Assembly (NCBI GenBank): GCA_021296255.1 | Contig: JAGWAU010000020.1 | Location: 1-42,478 of the forward strand | Direction of reading: 5' to 3' | From: Alphaproteobacteria bacterium | GTDB taxonomy: Bacteria; Pseudomonadota; Alphaproteobacteria; UBA2966 | Length of the DNA stretch: 42,478 bases | In this document: piece after piece, positions 8,645-18,192 of the stretch | How the letters are laid out: each line of letters begins with the position of its first letter | How positions within the stretch are numbered: the stretch's first letter is position 1 | Position numbers and translations under genes: made by a program | Notes under the pieces: model-generated | Databases searched by the model: none | What the model was told of the DNA's origin: nothing | The model's input: only the letters and a program-made list of their open reading frames with translations

Positions 8645-10504
8645 TCAGGATGACCTGGTGCTTGTCGGATCCGTCGTTACCGCTTCCGTCTTATTGCTTC
8701 GCTCCGCTTCGCCAAGAAACGCTTTCAGGCGATTGAATCCCTCGTCGGTGAAGTCAAACTCCTCGATGTATGCGCTTTTCTCCGCCGGCAATGTCACGGC
8801 CAGGCGGTGTACGGAAAGCGCGTTCTCCCACCCTTCCTGGGCGGTTTCCAGTGGTACGTCCGGGCGCACGAACGACGCGAGCGGCGCGACCCTCGCTTCG
8901 GCGATGTCATCCAACGTCGCCGCAAATCCCTTTTCACGGAGGTGTTGCTTCAATGTCGCGCTGTCAAGACCCGGGTTGCCCCACGCTATCTCTATGATTT
9001 CGTTTCGCAACCTGTCAAGCGCGGGGTTGCTGAACTCGATGTCCGCAAACTCCTCCGACTTCTGCTTCAAAAGGTCGGGGTGGACGACGATCGTGGCAAC
9101 CAGAACGCGCTCGCGGCGGTCCGTAATGCCGGCTTTCCCGAGACCCAGTCCGTGATGCCGTGACAAGCGGCGTCCCCGGGGAACACCTCGTCTCCCGCGC
9201 CCCCGAGGAGTCATCCGTGCGTCCGTCGTCCGTCCGCCCGCGCCGAACAGCTCTTCCAGCCGCGCGCGAAAATGACGCTCATAGAACGCTTTGACCTGTC
9301 GATCTTCGACCCGCGTGACCAAGGCCCGGATGTCATTGGCGAACCCGGCACGCCGTTCGGGCGTGTCGAGGGTCCGGTCCTGCATGGCGATCTGCCACAG
9401 CAGATCCGAAAGTGGCGTGGCGTTCAAGAGCAGTTGCCGGAACGCTTCCGCGCCCTTCGACGTCACCAAGCTGTCCGGATCCTCACCAGTCGGGAGCAGG
9501 GCAAAGCGGAGCGAATGCCCGGAGCGCAAAAGCGGCAGCGCACGGTCCGCGACACGTCCGGCCGCACTCCATCCGGCCGCGTCGCCGTCAAAACACAAAA
9601 TCGGTTCAGGTGTAAAGCGCCACAGCAGGCCGAGTTGATCCTCTGTCACTGCCGTTCCCAATGGAGCTACGGCGTTCGGGAAGCCTGCCTGATGTAGGGC
9701 GATGACGTCCATGTAGCCTTCCGCGACGATGACCGATTCGCGGTCCCTTATCGCCGAGCGCGCATGAGCGAGGTTGTAGAGTAAGCGGCCTTTCTGGAAG
9801 AGGGGCGTCTCGGGCGAGTTCAGATATTTGGCCCGTGCCTCGCCCAAGGCCCTTCCGCCAAAGGCCACGACGCGGCCTCGAGTATCCGTAATGGGGAACG
9901 TGATCCGATCGCGAAATCGATCGAACGTCTCGCCGCCGTCCCGGGGCGTGACTAGGAGCCCGCAGTCAATGAGCTGTTTCTCGGTAAAACTCCTGGCGAG
10001 CGACGCTTCCTTGAATGTCGTGCGGCCCTTCGGTGCGTAGCCCAGACGAAACTCCTTGATCGTCTCATCCGTGAGTCCCCGGCCCTTCAAATACTCCTTT
10101 GCGTCCCGACCGGAACCGGTTGCGAGCCGTCCCTCGAACCATTCGGCGGCAAACGCCATCGCGTCGAACAACGTGGCCCGCGCTTCTTCCCGCGCCTCCG
10201 CCTCGGGCGAACGCACCGGCACCTTCATCCCAATTTCAGCGGCAAGCTTCTCGACAGCCTCCGGAAAGCTGAGGCCCTCTTGCTGCATGACGAAATCGAA
10301 CACGCTGCCGTGCGCCTGGCAGCCGAAACAGTGATAGAAGCCCTTCTCCTCGTTCACCGTGAACGACGGAGTCTTTTCGTTATGAAATGGACACAGGCCC
10401 AGCCATTCGCGCCCCCGGCGCGTGAGCCTTACGTGCCGTCCAATCACGTCCGCAAGCGGGACCCGTGCCCGTACGTCGTCGAGGAAGTGGTCCGGAAATG
10501 CCAT
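8645..10504 (-). CDS. dnaG: DNA primase DnaG
   Basis: This 619-residue primase makes RNA primers for the replication fork. The N-terminal zinc ribbon has C38, H41, C59 and C62 (LCPFHNEK ... FYHCFGCQ). The RNA polymerase core includes [21 protein letters not shown] and [11 protein letters not shown]. The TOPRIM metal site is E262 in VAEGYMDV and D306/D308 in CFDGDAAG. A basic, low-complexity linker (about 425-445, rich in R and G) precedes the C-terminal domain that binds the DnaB helicase. The gene sits between yqeY and rpoD on the same strand, which allows coordinated expression of primase and sigma factor. Confidence 0.97.
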   Translation of the reverse strand: MAFPDHFLDDVRARVPLADVIGRHVRLTRRGREWLGLCPFHNEKTPSFTVNEEKGFYHCFGCQAHGSVFDFVMQQEGLSFPEAVEKLAAEIGMKVPVRSPEAEAREEARATLFDAMAFAAEWFEGRLATGSGRDAKEYLKGRGLTDETIKEFRLGYAPKGRTTFKEASLARSFTEKQLIDCGLLVTPRDGGETFDRFRDRITFPITDTRGRVVAFGGRALGEARAKYLNSPETPLFQKGRLLYNLAHARSAIRDRESVIVAEGYMDVIALHQAGFPNAVAPLGTAVTEDQLGLLWRFTPEPILCFDGDAAGWSAAGRVADRALPLLRSGHSLRFALLPTGEDPDSLVTSKGAEAFRQLLLNATPLSDLLWQIAMQDRTLDTPERRAGFANDIRALVTRVEDRQVKAFYERHFRARLEELFGAGGRTTDARMTPRGRGRRGVPRGRRLSRHHGLGLGKAGITDRRERVLVATIVVHPDLLKQKSEEFADIEFSNPALDRLRNEIIEIAWGNPGLDSATLKQHLREKGFAATLDDIAEARVAPLASFVRPDVPLETAQEGWENALSVHRLAVTLPAEKSAYIEEFDFTDEGFNRLKAFLGEAERSNKTEAVTTDPTSTRSS

Positions 10505-10684
10505 CGACGCGGGCTCAGTCCATCATGTCCGTATCCGGCCCCATGCCCGCGTCCATGAGGCGCCGCTCCGAAATATCAGCCGAATTATACTGCGCACAAC
10601 GTCCAGCCGAACAGCGGTGCATCGGATTTCGCACCGACGGAAACCCCGATTCATGAGAGGGAATATCGTGACCAGGTCCCGGCT

Positions 10685-11161
10685 CTACGACAACAAGCCC
10701 TTGACAACCTGGCTGGCTTTACCGAAATCCATCTGCCCGGCGTAGCGGGACCTGAGCTCTCCCATAACCTGTCCCATGTTTTTGATGCTGCTGGCGCCGA
10801 GTTCCTCAATCACCTCCCGGCTGGCGGTCGAGACTTCGTCCTCCGACATCTGCTTGGGTAGGAACTCCTCGATGATCCGGATCTCGCTCTCCTCCTGCTC
10901 CACTAGGTCGTCGCGCCGACCCTTCTTGTACATTTCGATCGAGTCTCGCCTTTGGCGGATCATCGTCTGCATCATGTTCAGGATTTCGTCCTCGCTCAGG
11001 CCTTCCGATTTGCCCGAGCTCCGTGCGGCGATGTCACGATCCTTCAGGGCGGCCAAAATCAATCGCACGGTCGCGGAACGCCGCGCGTCCTTGGCCTTCA
11101 TCGCGCTCTTGAGGGATTCGGAAAGGCGCTCGCGTAACATACCCCGCCCGGTATGGCCCAT
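10685..11161 (-). CDS. GatB/YqeY domain protein
   Basis: This 158-residue, mainly helical protein belongs to the GatB/YqeY family, related to the tail domain of the amidotransferase GatB that touches tRNA. Its own role is not settled. Family features are LRERLSESLKSAMKAKDARR near the start, EEFLPKQMSEDEV in the middle and MGQVMGELRSRYAGQMDFGK at the end. The chosen ATG has a GAGG seven bases upstream. Homologues usually begin at the next ATG, seven codons on (11140), which remains possible. It heads the yqeY-dnaG-rpoD run, 180 bases before dnaG, and is divergent from carA, an arrangement seen in many alphaproteobacteria. Confidence 0.9.
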   Translation of the reverse strand: MGHTGRGMLRERLSESLKSAMKAKDARRSATVRLILAALKDRDIAARSSGKSEGLSEDEILNMMQTMIRQRRDSIEMYKKGRRDDLVEQEESEIRIIEEFLPKQMSEDEVSTASREVIEELGASSIKNMGQVMGELRSRYAGQMDFGKASQVVKGLLS

Positions 11162-11260
11162 CTGGAAACCTCAAGTCTAGTTGACGCGGGCCAGAATAGC
11201 AAAACCCATTTCTTCATCTAACTTATTGAAATGTAACATGAATATACCGCGGCGATAGGG

Positions 11261-11289
11261 TTGACGACGGCATGAATCTTGCGTAGGTT
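11261..11289 (+). promoter_or_regulatory. Candidate sigma-70 promoter of carA
   Basis: TTGACG and TAGGTT are separated by 17 bases in the 265-base gap between the divergent yqeY and carA genes. The -35 is near consensus and the -10 is weak. It would start the carAB message about 130 bases before the carA start codon, leaving room for a leader. No other clear promoter pair was seen on the plus strand here. Confidence 0.35.
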
Positions 11290-11426
11290 CCGCCGGACTT
11301 TACGTCCATGCCGGGTGTCCTGGAGCGTTCGGCCAGCGCGGACGGTTTGGTTCAGAACATTTCCGCCACGATGTTCAAGGTCCCGAGTCCGCAGCACAAC
11401 AACACGATGTTCGCGATCGACCCTCA

Positions 11427-12620
11427 TTGATAGCTTGGCCCAACTCGACTGACGCCACGTCCCGTATCGCGGGGGCGTCGGCAGTCTTGGTGCTGGACGA
11501 TGGCTCGGTTCTCTGGGGTCAAGGGGTTGGGTGCACCGGCACCGTGGTTGGGGAGGTTTGCTTCAATACCTCCATGACCGGGTATCAAGAGATCGTGTCC
11601 GATCCATCCTACGCCGGCCAGATCATAACCTTTACCTTCCCTCATATCGGCAACGTCGGCACCAACGATGAGGATATTGAGACGCTGAACCCTGCTGCCC
11701 GTGGGGTCGTCCTGAAGGCGTCGATCACGGATCCATCGAACTTCCGGGCCCTGTCTCACCTGGACGGTTGGCTGAAGTGTCAGGGCCTCGTCGGCATTGC
11801 GGGGGTGGACACTCGCCGCCTCACTCGCCGCATTCGGGACGGTGGGGCGCCCACCGGACTTCTTCGTCATGCGCCCGACGGCGGCTTCGACCTCGCGGCG
11901 CTGCACGAGCAGGCAAAGGCCTGGCCAGGGTTGGAAGGCATGGATCTGGCCAAGGAGGTTTCCTGTGCTCAGACCTATGTGTGGGATGAAACCAGGTGGG
12001 CTCTGGGGCGCGACGTCAGGACCACGGGATACGGAAAACTGACGGACTCCCGCTTTCATGTGGTCGCGGTCGATTTCGGCATAAAGCGGAACATTCTGCG
12101 TTGCCTTGCGTCTCTCGGCTGTGCGGTCACCGTCGTACCCGCCGCGGCGACGGCAGACGACATTTTGGGATGCGGGCCCGATGGTGTGTTCTTGTCAAAC
12201 GGTCCGGGCGACCCGGCCGCAACGGGCGAGTATGCGGTACCCGCCATCAGGGGCGTGCTGGACTCGGGGCTTCCCCTCTTCGGCATCTGTCTCGGACACC
12301 AGATCCTGGCGCTCGCGCTGGGTGCGCGAACCGGCAAGATGCACATGGGCCACCGCGGGGCCAATCATCCGGTGAAGGATTTGGCCACGGGCAAGGTGGA
12401 GATCACCAGCCAGAATCACGGTTTTGTCGTCGACGCGGAGTCGTTGCCGTCGGGCGTGTCGGCAAGCCACGTGTCCTTGTTCGACGGCTCGCTGGAAGGT
12501 CTCTCCGTCGACGGCGTGCCCGTCTTCTCGGTCCAGTATCATCCCGAGGCCTCGCCGGGTCCTCAGGATAGTCATTATCTGTTCGACCGCTTTGTGGCGC
12601 TGATGGAAGCCAATGCCTAG
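11427..12620 (+). CDS. carA: Carbamoyl-phosphate synthase small subunit CarA
   Basis: This 397-residue glutaminase subunit releases ammonia from glutamine and passes it to CarB for carbamoyl phosphate, the precursor of arginine and pyrimidines. The N-terminal CarA domain has [20 protein letters not shown]. The class I amidotransferase domain has FLSNGPGDP, the nucleophile C288 in [10 protein letters not shown], and H372/E374 in [11 protein letters not shown]. The start is a TTG, chosen because the conserved [10 protein letters not shown] strand needs the upstream residues. No better ATG lies in frame. The stop overlaps the carB start by eight bases, so translation is probably coupled. Confidence 0.96.
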   Translation: MIAWPNSTDATSRIAGASAVLVLDDGSVLWGQGVGCTGTVVGEVCFNTSMTGYQEIVSDPSYAGQIITFTFPHIGNVGTNDEDIETLNPAARGVVLKASITDPSNFRALSHLDGWLKCQGLVGIAGVDTRRLTRRIRDGGAPTGLLRHAPDGGFDLAALHEQAKAWPGLEGMDLAKEVSCAQTYVWDETRWALGRDVRTTGYGKLTDSRFHVVAVDFGIKRNILRCLASLGCAVTVVPAAATADDILGCGPDGVFLSNGPGDPAATGEYAVPAIRGVLDSGLPLFGICLGHQILALALGARTGKMHMGHRGANHPVKDLATGKVEITSQNHGFVVDAESLPSGVSASHVSLFDGSLEGLSVDGVPVFSVQYHPEASPGPQDSHYLFDRFVALMEANA

Positions 12621-15600
12621 GCGTGCGGACATCGAGTCGATCCTGATCATCGGCGCTGGTCCCATCGTCATCGGCCAAGCCTGCGAGTTCGACTATTCCG
12701 GCACTCAGGCGTGCCGGGCCCTGAAGTCCGAAGGCTATCGGACCGTGCTCGTCAACTCGAACCCCGCCACCATCATGACCGATCCGGGCATGGCTGATGC
12801 GACGTATGTAGAGCCGATCACGCCGGATTTCGTCGCCAAGATCATCGAGAAGGAACGGCCCGATGCCTTGCTGCCTACAATGGGCGGTCAAACCGGGCTG
12901 AATACGGCTATGGCGGTCGCCGACGCAGGCGTCCTCGATGCACACGGTGTGGAGATGATCGGGGCCGACCGTAACGCCATCCGCAAGGCAGAAGACCGTA
13001 AGCTGTTCCGCATGGCGATGGAGAACATCGGCCTCGAATGTCCGCGCAGCCTGACGGCACACTCCGTCGACGAAGCCCGCGTGGCGCTCGGCGACATCGG
13101 GTTGCCGCTGATAATCCGCCCATCCTTCACCTTGGGCGGCACCGGGTCCGGTGTCGCCTCTAACCGCGAGGAATTCGAGCACATCGTTGCGAATGGCCTC
13201 GATGCCTCCCCGATCACCGAGGTCCTGATCGAACAGTCCGTGCTGGGGTGGAAGGAGTACGAGATGGAGGTCGTTCGCGACAGGAACGACAACTGCATCA
13301 TCGTCTGCTCGATCGAGAACGTCGATCCGATGGGCGTGCACACCGGCGACTCGATCACGGTCGCGCCGGCGCTGACCCTCACCGACAAGGAATACCAGAT
13401 CATGCGCAACGCCTCGATCGCAGTGCTGCGCGAGATCGGGGTGGAAACCGGCGGCTCGAACGTACAATTCGCGGTCGATCCGTCCAGCGGCCGGCTCGTG
13501 ATCATCGAGATGAATCCGCGCGTGTCCCGTTCTTCGGCGTTGGCCTCCAAGGCCACCGGATTTCCCATCGCGAAGGTGGCTGCGCGGCTCGCTGTCGGAT
13601 ATACGCTTGACGAACTCGGCAACGACATCACGGGCGTGACGCCGGCCTCTTTCGAGCCGACCATCGACTACGTGGTCACGAAAATTCCGCGCTTCGCCTT
13701 CGAGAAATTCCCGGGCGCGGCGCCGCTGCTGACGACCTCGATGAAATCCGTTGGCGAAGCCATGTCCATCGGGCGGTGTTTTGCGGAGTCGTTGCAAAAG
13801 GCGCTTCGTTCGATGGAAACGGGACTGACGGGTCTCAACGAGGTCGCAATCCCAGGTGCCGAAGATCCGGCCGCCGCGAACACCCCCGCGTATCGTCACG
13901 CGATTGCCGCCGCGCTCGCAGAGCAGTCACCCGAGCGGTTGTTGGTGATCGCCCAGGCGCTGCGTGCAGGTTTTACCACCGATGAGATACACGGACCCAC
14001 TGGCTACGACCACTGGTTCGTCGAACAGATTCGCGCCATCGTGGACACCGAGACCGGCGTCCGGGAAAAGGGATTGCCCGACACTCGGGAAGGGCTGCTC
14101 CAGTTGAAGCAAATGGGGTTTTCCGATGCGCGCTTGGCCGAGCTTTCGGGACTGACCGAGTCCGACGTCGCCGCCGCCCGATCCCGTCTCGACGTGCATC
14201 CTGTGTTCAAGCGCGTCGATACCTGCGCGGCCGAGTATGAATCCCGGACCCCATACCTGTACTCGAGTTATGAATCGGACACTTGGCTCGGTCTCGACCA
14301 GGCACCCGATATGGAGTCCGAGGCGCAGCCGAGTGACCGGACCAAGGTCATCGTCCTGGGGGGCGGCCCCAACCGTATCGGACAGGGAATCGAGTTCGAC
14401 TATTGCTGTTGTCACGCCGCATACGCGCTGACCGACGCTGGGCACGAAACCGTCATGGTCAACTGCAATCCGGAAACGGTGTCGACCGATTACGATACGT
14501 CCGACCGCCTGTATTTCGAGCCGCTCACCGTCGAGGACGTGTTGGAGATCGTCCGCACAGAGCGGTCCAGGGGCACCCTGCTCGGTGTCATCGTGCAGTT
14601 CGGTGGACAAACCCCCCTCAAGCTCGCGCAGGGGCTCGAAGAGGCCGGCGTACCGATCCTCGGCACGTCGCCGGATGCGATCGATCTCGCCGAAGATCGC
14701 AAGCGGTTTCAGCAACTGCTTTCGCGCCTCGGCCTGCGTCAGCCCGCGAACGGGATCGCTACCAGCACTGAAGAAGCGAAGGAAATCGCGGCGTCCATCG
14801 GATATCCCGTCCTCATCCGACCCTCGTATGTCTTGGGTGGTCGGGCCATGGAGATCGTGTACGACGGCGCAGCCCTGGAGCGGTACATGCGCGCCGCCGT
14901 CGAAGTGTCCGGTACCAGTCCGGTTCTCATTGACGCGTATCTACGAGACGCGATCGAAGTGGATGTCGATGCGCTTTGCGACGGCGAAGAGGTGTTCGTC
15001 GCCGGCGTCATGGAGCACATAGAAGAGGCCGGCGTTCATTCGGGCGACTCGGCGTGCGTCCTTCCGCCACACACCCTCTCGCCAACGACGTTGGATGATA
15101 TCCGCCGGCAGACTGCCGCTCTTGCCGCGGAGCTCCACGTCGTCGGTCTGATGAACGTTCAGTACGCCGTAAAGGACGAGGATGTTTACATCCTTGAAGT
15201 CAATCCTCGCGCGAGCCGCACGGTACCCTTCGTCGCCAAAGCCACGGGTAGGCCCATCGCGAGCGTCGCCGCGCGCGTCATGGCGGGTGCGAAACTGAAA
15301 GGACTGATCGACGAAGGAGACGAGGGGCAGAACGGACGGGTCGCGGTCAAGGAGGCCGTATTTCCATTTGCCCGGTTCCCCGGCGTCGACGTCATGCTGG
15401 GACCGGAGATGCGATCTACGGGCGAGGTCATGGGAATCGATACGGACTTCGCGCGGGCCTTCGCCAAGTCCCAGCTTGCTAGCGGCGTGTGGCTGCCCGA
15501 GTCGGGAAAGGTGTTCATCTCGGTGAAGGATGACGACAAGGAGACCATGGCCGCGCCTGCGCGGAAGCTCGTGGAGTTGGGCTACGAGATCGTGGCGACC

Positions 15601-15906
15601 AGCGGCACGGCGCGGTTTCTGCGCTCTGCCGGTGTAACTTGCAGTGAAACGAGAAAGGTGCTGGAAGGCAGCCCTCACATCGTCGACTCCATCAAGAACG
15701 GAGAAATCGCTTTGGTCCTCAACACCACCGAGGGCGCACAGGCGATCGCCGACAGTTTCTCCCTCCGCCGGGCCGCCCTGACCGAGCACGTGCCTTACTA
15801 CACAACTGTGGCCGGCTCGCTCGCGGCCGTTGAGGCGATGGAAACTCTTCTCGTGGGTAGCCTTGATGTCAGTTCCTTGCAAACCTATTCTAAATCCTCG
15901 TCATGA
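12613..15906 (+). CDS. carB: Carbamoyl-phosphate synthase large subunit CarB
   Basis: This 1097-residue subunit makes carbamoyl phosphate from bicarbonate, ammonia and two ATP. The two homologous halves each hold a biotin-carboxylase-like ATP-grasp unit. The first begins [18 protein letters not shown] and has [14 protein letters not shown] and [17 protein letters not shown]. The second begins [18 protein letters not shown] and has [14 protein letters not shown] and [17 protein letters not shown]. The last 150 residues form the MGS-like allosteric domain ([16 protein letters not shown]). Length and motifs are complete. It is followed after 77 bases by greA on the same strand. Confidence 0.98.
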   Translation: MPRRADIESILIIGAGPIVIGQACEFDYSGTQACRALKSEGYRTVLVNSNPATIMTDPGMADATYVEPITPDFVAKIIEKERPDALLPTMGGQTGLNTAMAVADAGVLDAHGVEMIGADRNAIRKAEDRKLFRMAMENIGLECPRSLTAHSVDEARVALGDIGLPLIIRPSFTLGGTGSGVASNREEFEHIVANGLDASPITEVLIEQSVLGWKEYEMEVVRDRNDNCIIVCSIENVDPMGVHTGDSITVAPALTLTDKEYQIMRNASIAVLREIGVETGGSNVQFAVDPSSGRLVIIEMNPRVSRSSALASKATGFPIAKVAARLAVGYTLDELGNDITGVTPASFEPTIDYVVTKIPRFAFEKFPGAAPLLTTSMKSVGEAMSIGRCFAESLQKALRSMETGLTGLNEVAIPGAEDPAAANTPAYRHAIAAALAEQSPERLLVIAQALRAGFTTDEIHGPTGYDHWFVEQIRAIVDTETGVREKGLPDTREGLLQLKQMGFSDARLAELSGLTESDVAAARSRLDVHPVFKRVDTCAAEYESRTPYLYSSYESDTWLGLDQAPDMESEAQPSDRTKVIVLGGGPNRIGQGIEFDYCCCHAAYALTDAGHETVMVNCNPETVSTDYDTSDRLYFEPLTVEDVLEIVRTERSRGTLLGVIVQFGGQTPLKLAQGLEEAGVPILGTSPDAIDLAEDRKRFQQLLSRLGLRQPANGIATSTEEAKEIAASIGYPVLIRPSYVLGGRAMEIVYDGAALERYMRAAVEVSGTSPVLIDAYLRDAIEVDVDALCDGEEVFVAGVMEHIEEAGVHSGDSACVLPPHTLSPTTLDDIRRQTAALAAELHVVGLMNVQYAVKDEDVYILEVNPRASRTVPFVAKATGRPIASVAARVMAGAKLKGLIDEGDEGQNGRVAVKEAVFPFARFPGVDVMLGPEMRSTGEVMGIDTDFARAFAKSQLASGVWLPESGKVFISVKDDDKETMAAPARKLVELGYEIVATSGTARFLRSAGVTCSETRKVLEGSPHIVDSIKNGEIALVLNTTEGAQAIADSFSLRRAALTEHVPYYTTVAGSLAAVEAMETLLVGSLDVSSLQTYSKSSS

Positions 15907-15983
15907 GAGTTACGCTTGGCCGTCAGCACGCAACCGTTGGAAGGTGATGCTGTTCCGGCTTTGAACGGGCAGAACGAGAAGTT

Positions 15984-16457
15984 ATGGAAAAGGTCCCGAT
16001 GACCTCGGCGGGCTATAGTCGCCTGCAGGATGAACTCAAGCGTCTCAAAACGATTGAACGGCCCTCGATCGTGAAAGCACTAGAGGCGGCGCGGGAACAC
16101 GGCGACCTCGCGGAGAACGCTGAATTTCACGCGGCTAAGGAGCGTCAAGGTTTCGTCGAAACTCGCGTCATGGAACTCGAGGACAAGCTGCGTCGTGCAG
16201 ATGTTATTGACGTGAGCGCCCTGTCGGGAAATCGTGTCCAGTTCGGAGCGACTGTCCGTCTGGCGGATGAGGATACCGACGAAAAAGTGACCTACACGAT
16301 CGTCGGAACCGATGAAGCCGACATCAAGGAAGGCCTGCTATCGGTGACATCGCCTTTGGCGCGCGCGATCATCGGTAAAAGCAAAGGCGATACGGCTGAG
16401 GTCAACACGCCGGGCGGCCTTAAGTACTACGAGATCGTCGGCGTCAAATACAAATAG
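15984..16457 (+). CDS. greA: Transcription elongation factor GreA
   Basis: This 157-residue factor rescues backtracked RNA polymerase by stimulating cleavage of the nascent RNA. The N-terminal coiled coil carries the acidic tip in EHGDLAENAEFHAAKE. The C-terminal FKBP-like domain has SPLARAIIGKSKGD and ends in the family's YEIVGVKYK. Length is standard. The carA-carB-greA order is common in alphaproteobacteria. It is convergent with the Lrp-type gene, whose stop lies 35 bases away. Confidence 0.97.
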   Translation: MEKVPMTSAGYSRLQDELKRLKTIERPSIVKALEAAREHGDLAENAEFHAAKERQGFVETRVMELEDKLRRADVIDVSALSGNRVQFGATVRLADEDTDEKVTYTIVGTDEADIKEGLLSVTSPLARAIIGKSKGDTAEVNTPGGLKYYEIVGVKYK

Positions 16458-16492
16458 GCGCCTCTTCTATCGGTGGACACGAACTGGCGCCG

Positions 16493-16984
16493 TCAAGTGT
16501 CGGCCGGGATCTCGACGTCGATGGGAACGCCGGGTTCGGACTTCGATGGCCGGATCGCCAGGGCGCTCTTCACCTGGGCGACGTTGGGGGCGGTCGTCAA
16601 CTCCGTTGTCAGGAATGTTTGATACGCATCCCAATTGGTTGCCACGATTTTCAACAGGAAGTCGACCTCGCCCGCGAGCATGAAACACTCCCGCACCATA
16701 GGCCAACTCGCCACGAGTTCTTCGAACCCGGCCAGATCCTGTTCCGCCTGGCTTTCCAACCCGACCTGGGCGAACACCGTAACGCCAAATCCCAAGGTCT
16801 CCGTGTTGAGGTCGGCGTGGTAACCACGAATGTATCCGGCTGCTTCCAGCGCGCGCACGCGTCGCAGGCACGGCGGGGCGGAGATCCCCACCGTCTTGGC
16901 AAGCTTCACGTTGGTGATTCTCCCGTCCGCTTGCAGCGTCTGCAGGATGTGTCGATCGATACGGTCGAGTTTGACCCGAGCCAT
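16493..16984 (-). CDS. Lrp/AsnC family transcriptional regulator
   Basis: This 163-residue protein has an N-terminal winged helix (LDRIDRHILQTLQADGRITN, then KLAKTVGISAPPCLRRVRAL as the recognition helix) and a C-terminal RAM domain (GEVDFLLKIVATNWDAYQTF) that binds small effectors such as amino acids. The frame is open further upstream, but the family starts at MARVKLDRID and an AGAGG lies six bases before that ATG. A twofold direct repeat of a 14-base sequence lies about 60 bases upstream in the divergent promoter region and may be its own binding site. Target genes cannot be told from the sequence. The ELM1-like gene opposite is one candidate. Confidence 0.93.
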   Translation of the reverse strand: MARVKLDRIDRHILQTLQADGRITNVKLAKTVGISAPPCLRRVRALEAAGYIRGYHADLNTETLGFGVTVFAQVGLESQAEQDLAGFEELVASWPMVRECFMLAGEVDFLLKIVATNWDAYQTFLTTELTTAPNVAQVKSALAIRPSKSEPGVPIDVEIPADT

Positions 16985-17045
16985 CGCGACCTCTTGCCTC
17001 TCGTTGCCGTCTGCTCGATTGGCGGCCTCGACTGTGAGGCCGCGC

Positions 17046-17077
17046 AATATTGTTTCGCAGGGTAATATTATTTCGCA
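17046..17077. promoter_or_regulatory. Twin direct repeats in a divergent promoter region
   Basis: AATATTGTTTCGCA (17046-17059) and AATATTATTTCGCA (17064-17077) differ by one base and are 18 bases apart start to start, close to two helical turns. They stand out as AT-rich in a GC-rich setting and lie between the divergent Lrp-type regulator and the ELM1-like gene. Lrp-family dimers and octamers bind AT-rich, phased sites and often their own promoter, so these are candidate autoregulatory sites. Confidence 0.5.
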
Positions 17078-17118
17078 TATGCGACAAGCTGACCGGAACA
17101 TGGGTTTCTGCCGATGCA

Positions 17119-18192
17119 ATGACCGGCGTCTGCGATGTTGATTTGCTTCGAGCCACACCGGCAAATTCTCCCGTGCCCCGTTCGACATCTCAAATAACCG
17201 GGGGGTCGCCCACGCCGGTATGCTGGGTCGTGACCGAGGGCGCCATCGGCATGGAAAATCAAGCGCTCGGATTGGCGGAGGCCATCGGTTTGCCCACCGT
17301 CATCAAGCGGGTGATGGTTCGCGCGCCGTGGACCAACCTCCCGGCTCAACTCTGGCCGCGTCCATTGAGCCTGATTGCCGAGGGCAGCGACCGGCTGGAC
17401 GGACCCTGGCCTCGCCTGTTGATCACCTGTGGGCGGCGCAGCGTTCCCTTCAGCATGGCGATCCGACACGCCAGCGGCGGCGGCTGTTTCACGGTCCACG
17501 TCCAAGACCCCAAAGTGCGCTTGAGCAACTTCGACCTCGTCGTGCCGCCCCGGCACGACGGGTTGTCCGGTCCCAACGTCGTCGCGTCACGCGGTGCACT
17601 CAATCGGGTGACCCCGCAGAAACTCGCTGAAGGGGTTCGGCGTCTCGTGCCACAGATAGCGGCATTGCCCCATCCTGTGGTCGCGGTACTGCTGGGCGGT
17701 ACCAGTAACGGCTTCCGGTTGACTCCCGCCCGGACCAGCCGTCTTGCCGATCAACTGCTCGAATTGGTGCAGTCGACCGGTGCGGGCCTTGCCGTTACGC
17801 CATCACGGCGAACGGGCGAGGAAAACATCGCCGAACTTCGTCGGAAACTCTCAGGCAGCGGGGTGTTTCTCTGGGACGGCACGGGTCCAAACCCTTATTT
17901 CGGGCTTCTCGGTCTGGCGGATGCCATCGCGGTGACGTGCGACTCCGTCAGCATGGTGTCCGAGGCGGCCACCACGGGAAAGCCGACTTATGTGATCGAT
18001 CTCGACGGCGGTTCGCGGCGCTTTCGCAGGTTTCATGACTCCTTGCACGCCGACGGTGTCACCCGGCCCTTCGACGGAGGCCTGGAGCAATGGGTTTACG
18101 CGCCTCTGGATGACACCACGACGGTTGCCGCGGCCGTTCGCCAGAGACTAGGATTGGCCGCGCAGGAGCCCACCGAATGTCACTGGACATAG
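17119..18192 (+). CDS. ELM1/GtrOC1-like family protein (DUF1022-type)
   Basis: This protein of about 357 residues belongs to the family named after plant mitochondrial fission protein ELM1. Bacterial members have a glycosyltransferase-B-like fold, and their role is not settled (cell-envelope sugar transfer has been proposed). Family features are WVVTEGAIGMENQALGLAEA at the start, LLITCGRRSVPFSMAIR, a VHVQDPKVRLSNFDLVVPP strand, VAVLLGGTSNGFRL, and TCDSVSMVSEAATTGKP toward the end, the last resembling a nucleotide-sugar pocket. The start is uncertain: the ATG at 17119 has no clear ribosome binding site, and a GTG at 17173 would also keep the conserved domain. The 3' end overlaps the next gene by 16 bases, suggesting coupled translation. 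Confidence 0.8.
   Translation: MTGVCDVDLLRATPANSPVPRSTSQITGGSPTPVCWVVTEGAIGMENQALGLAEAIGLPTVIKRVMVRAPWTNLPAQLWPRPLSLIAEGSDRLDGPWPRLLITCGRRSVPFSMAIRHASGGGCFTVHVQDPKVRLSNFDLVVPPRHDGLSGPNVVASRGALNRVTPQKLAEGVRRLVPQIAALPHPVVAVLLGGTSNGFRLTPARTSRLADQLLELVQSTGAGLAVTPSRRTGEENIAELRRKLSGSGVFLWDGTGPNPYFGLLGLADAIAVTCDSVSMVSEAATTGKPTYVIDLDGGSRRFRRFHDSLHADGVTRPFDGGLEQWVYAPLDDTTTVAAAVRQRLGLAAQEPTECHWT

Noticed and set aside
12403-13899. Minus-strand open frame (498 codons) across carA and carB
   Set aside because: Antisense to two complete, highly conserved genes, and its translation shows only histidine- and arginine-rich noise.
16458-16492. Bidirectional terminator between greA and the Lrp-type gene
   Set aside because: Two GGCGCC copies are present, but no hairpin with a T-run on either side could be drawn with confidence.
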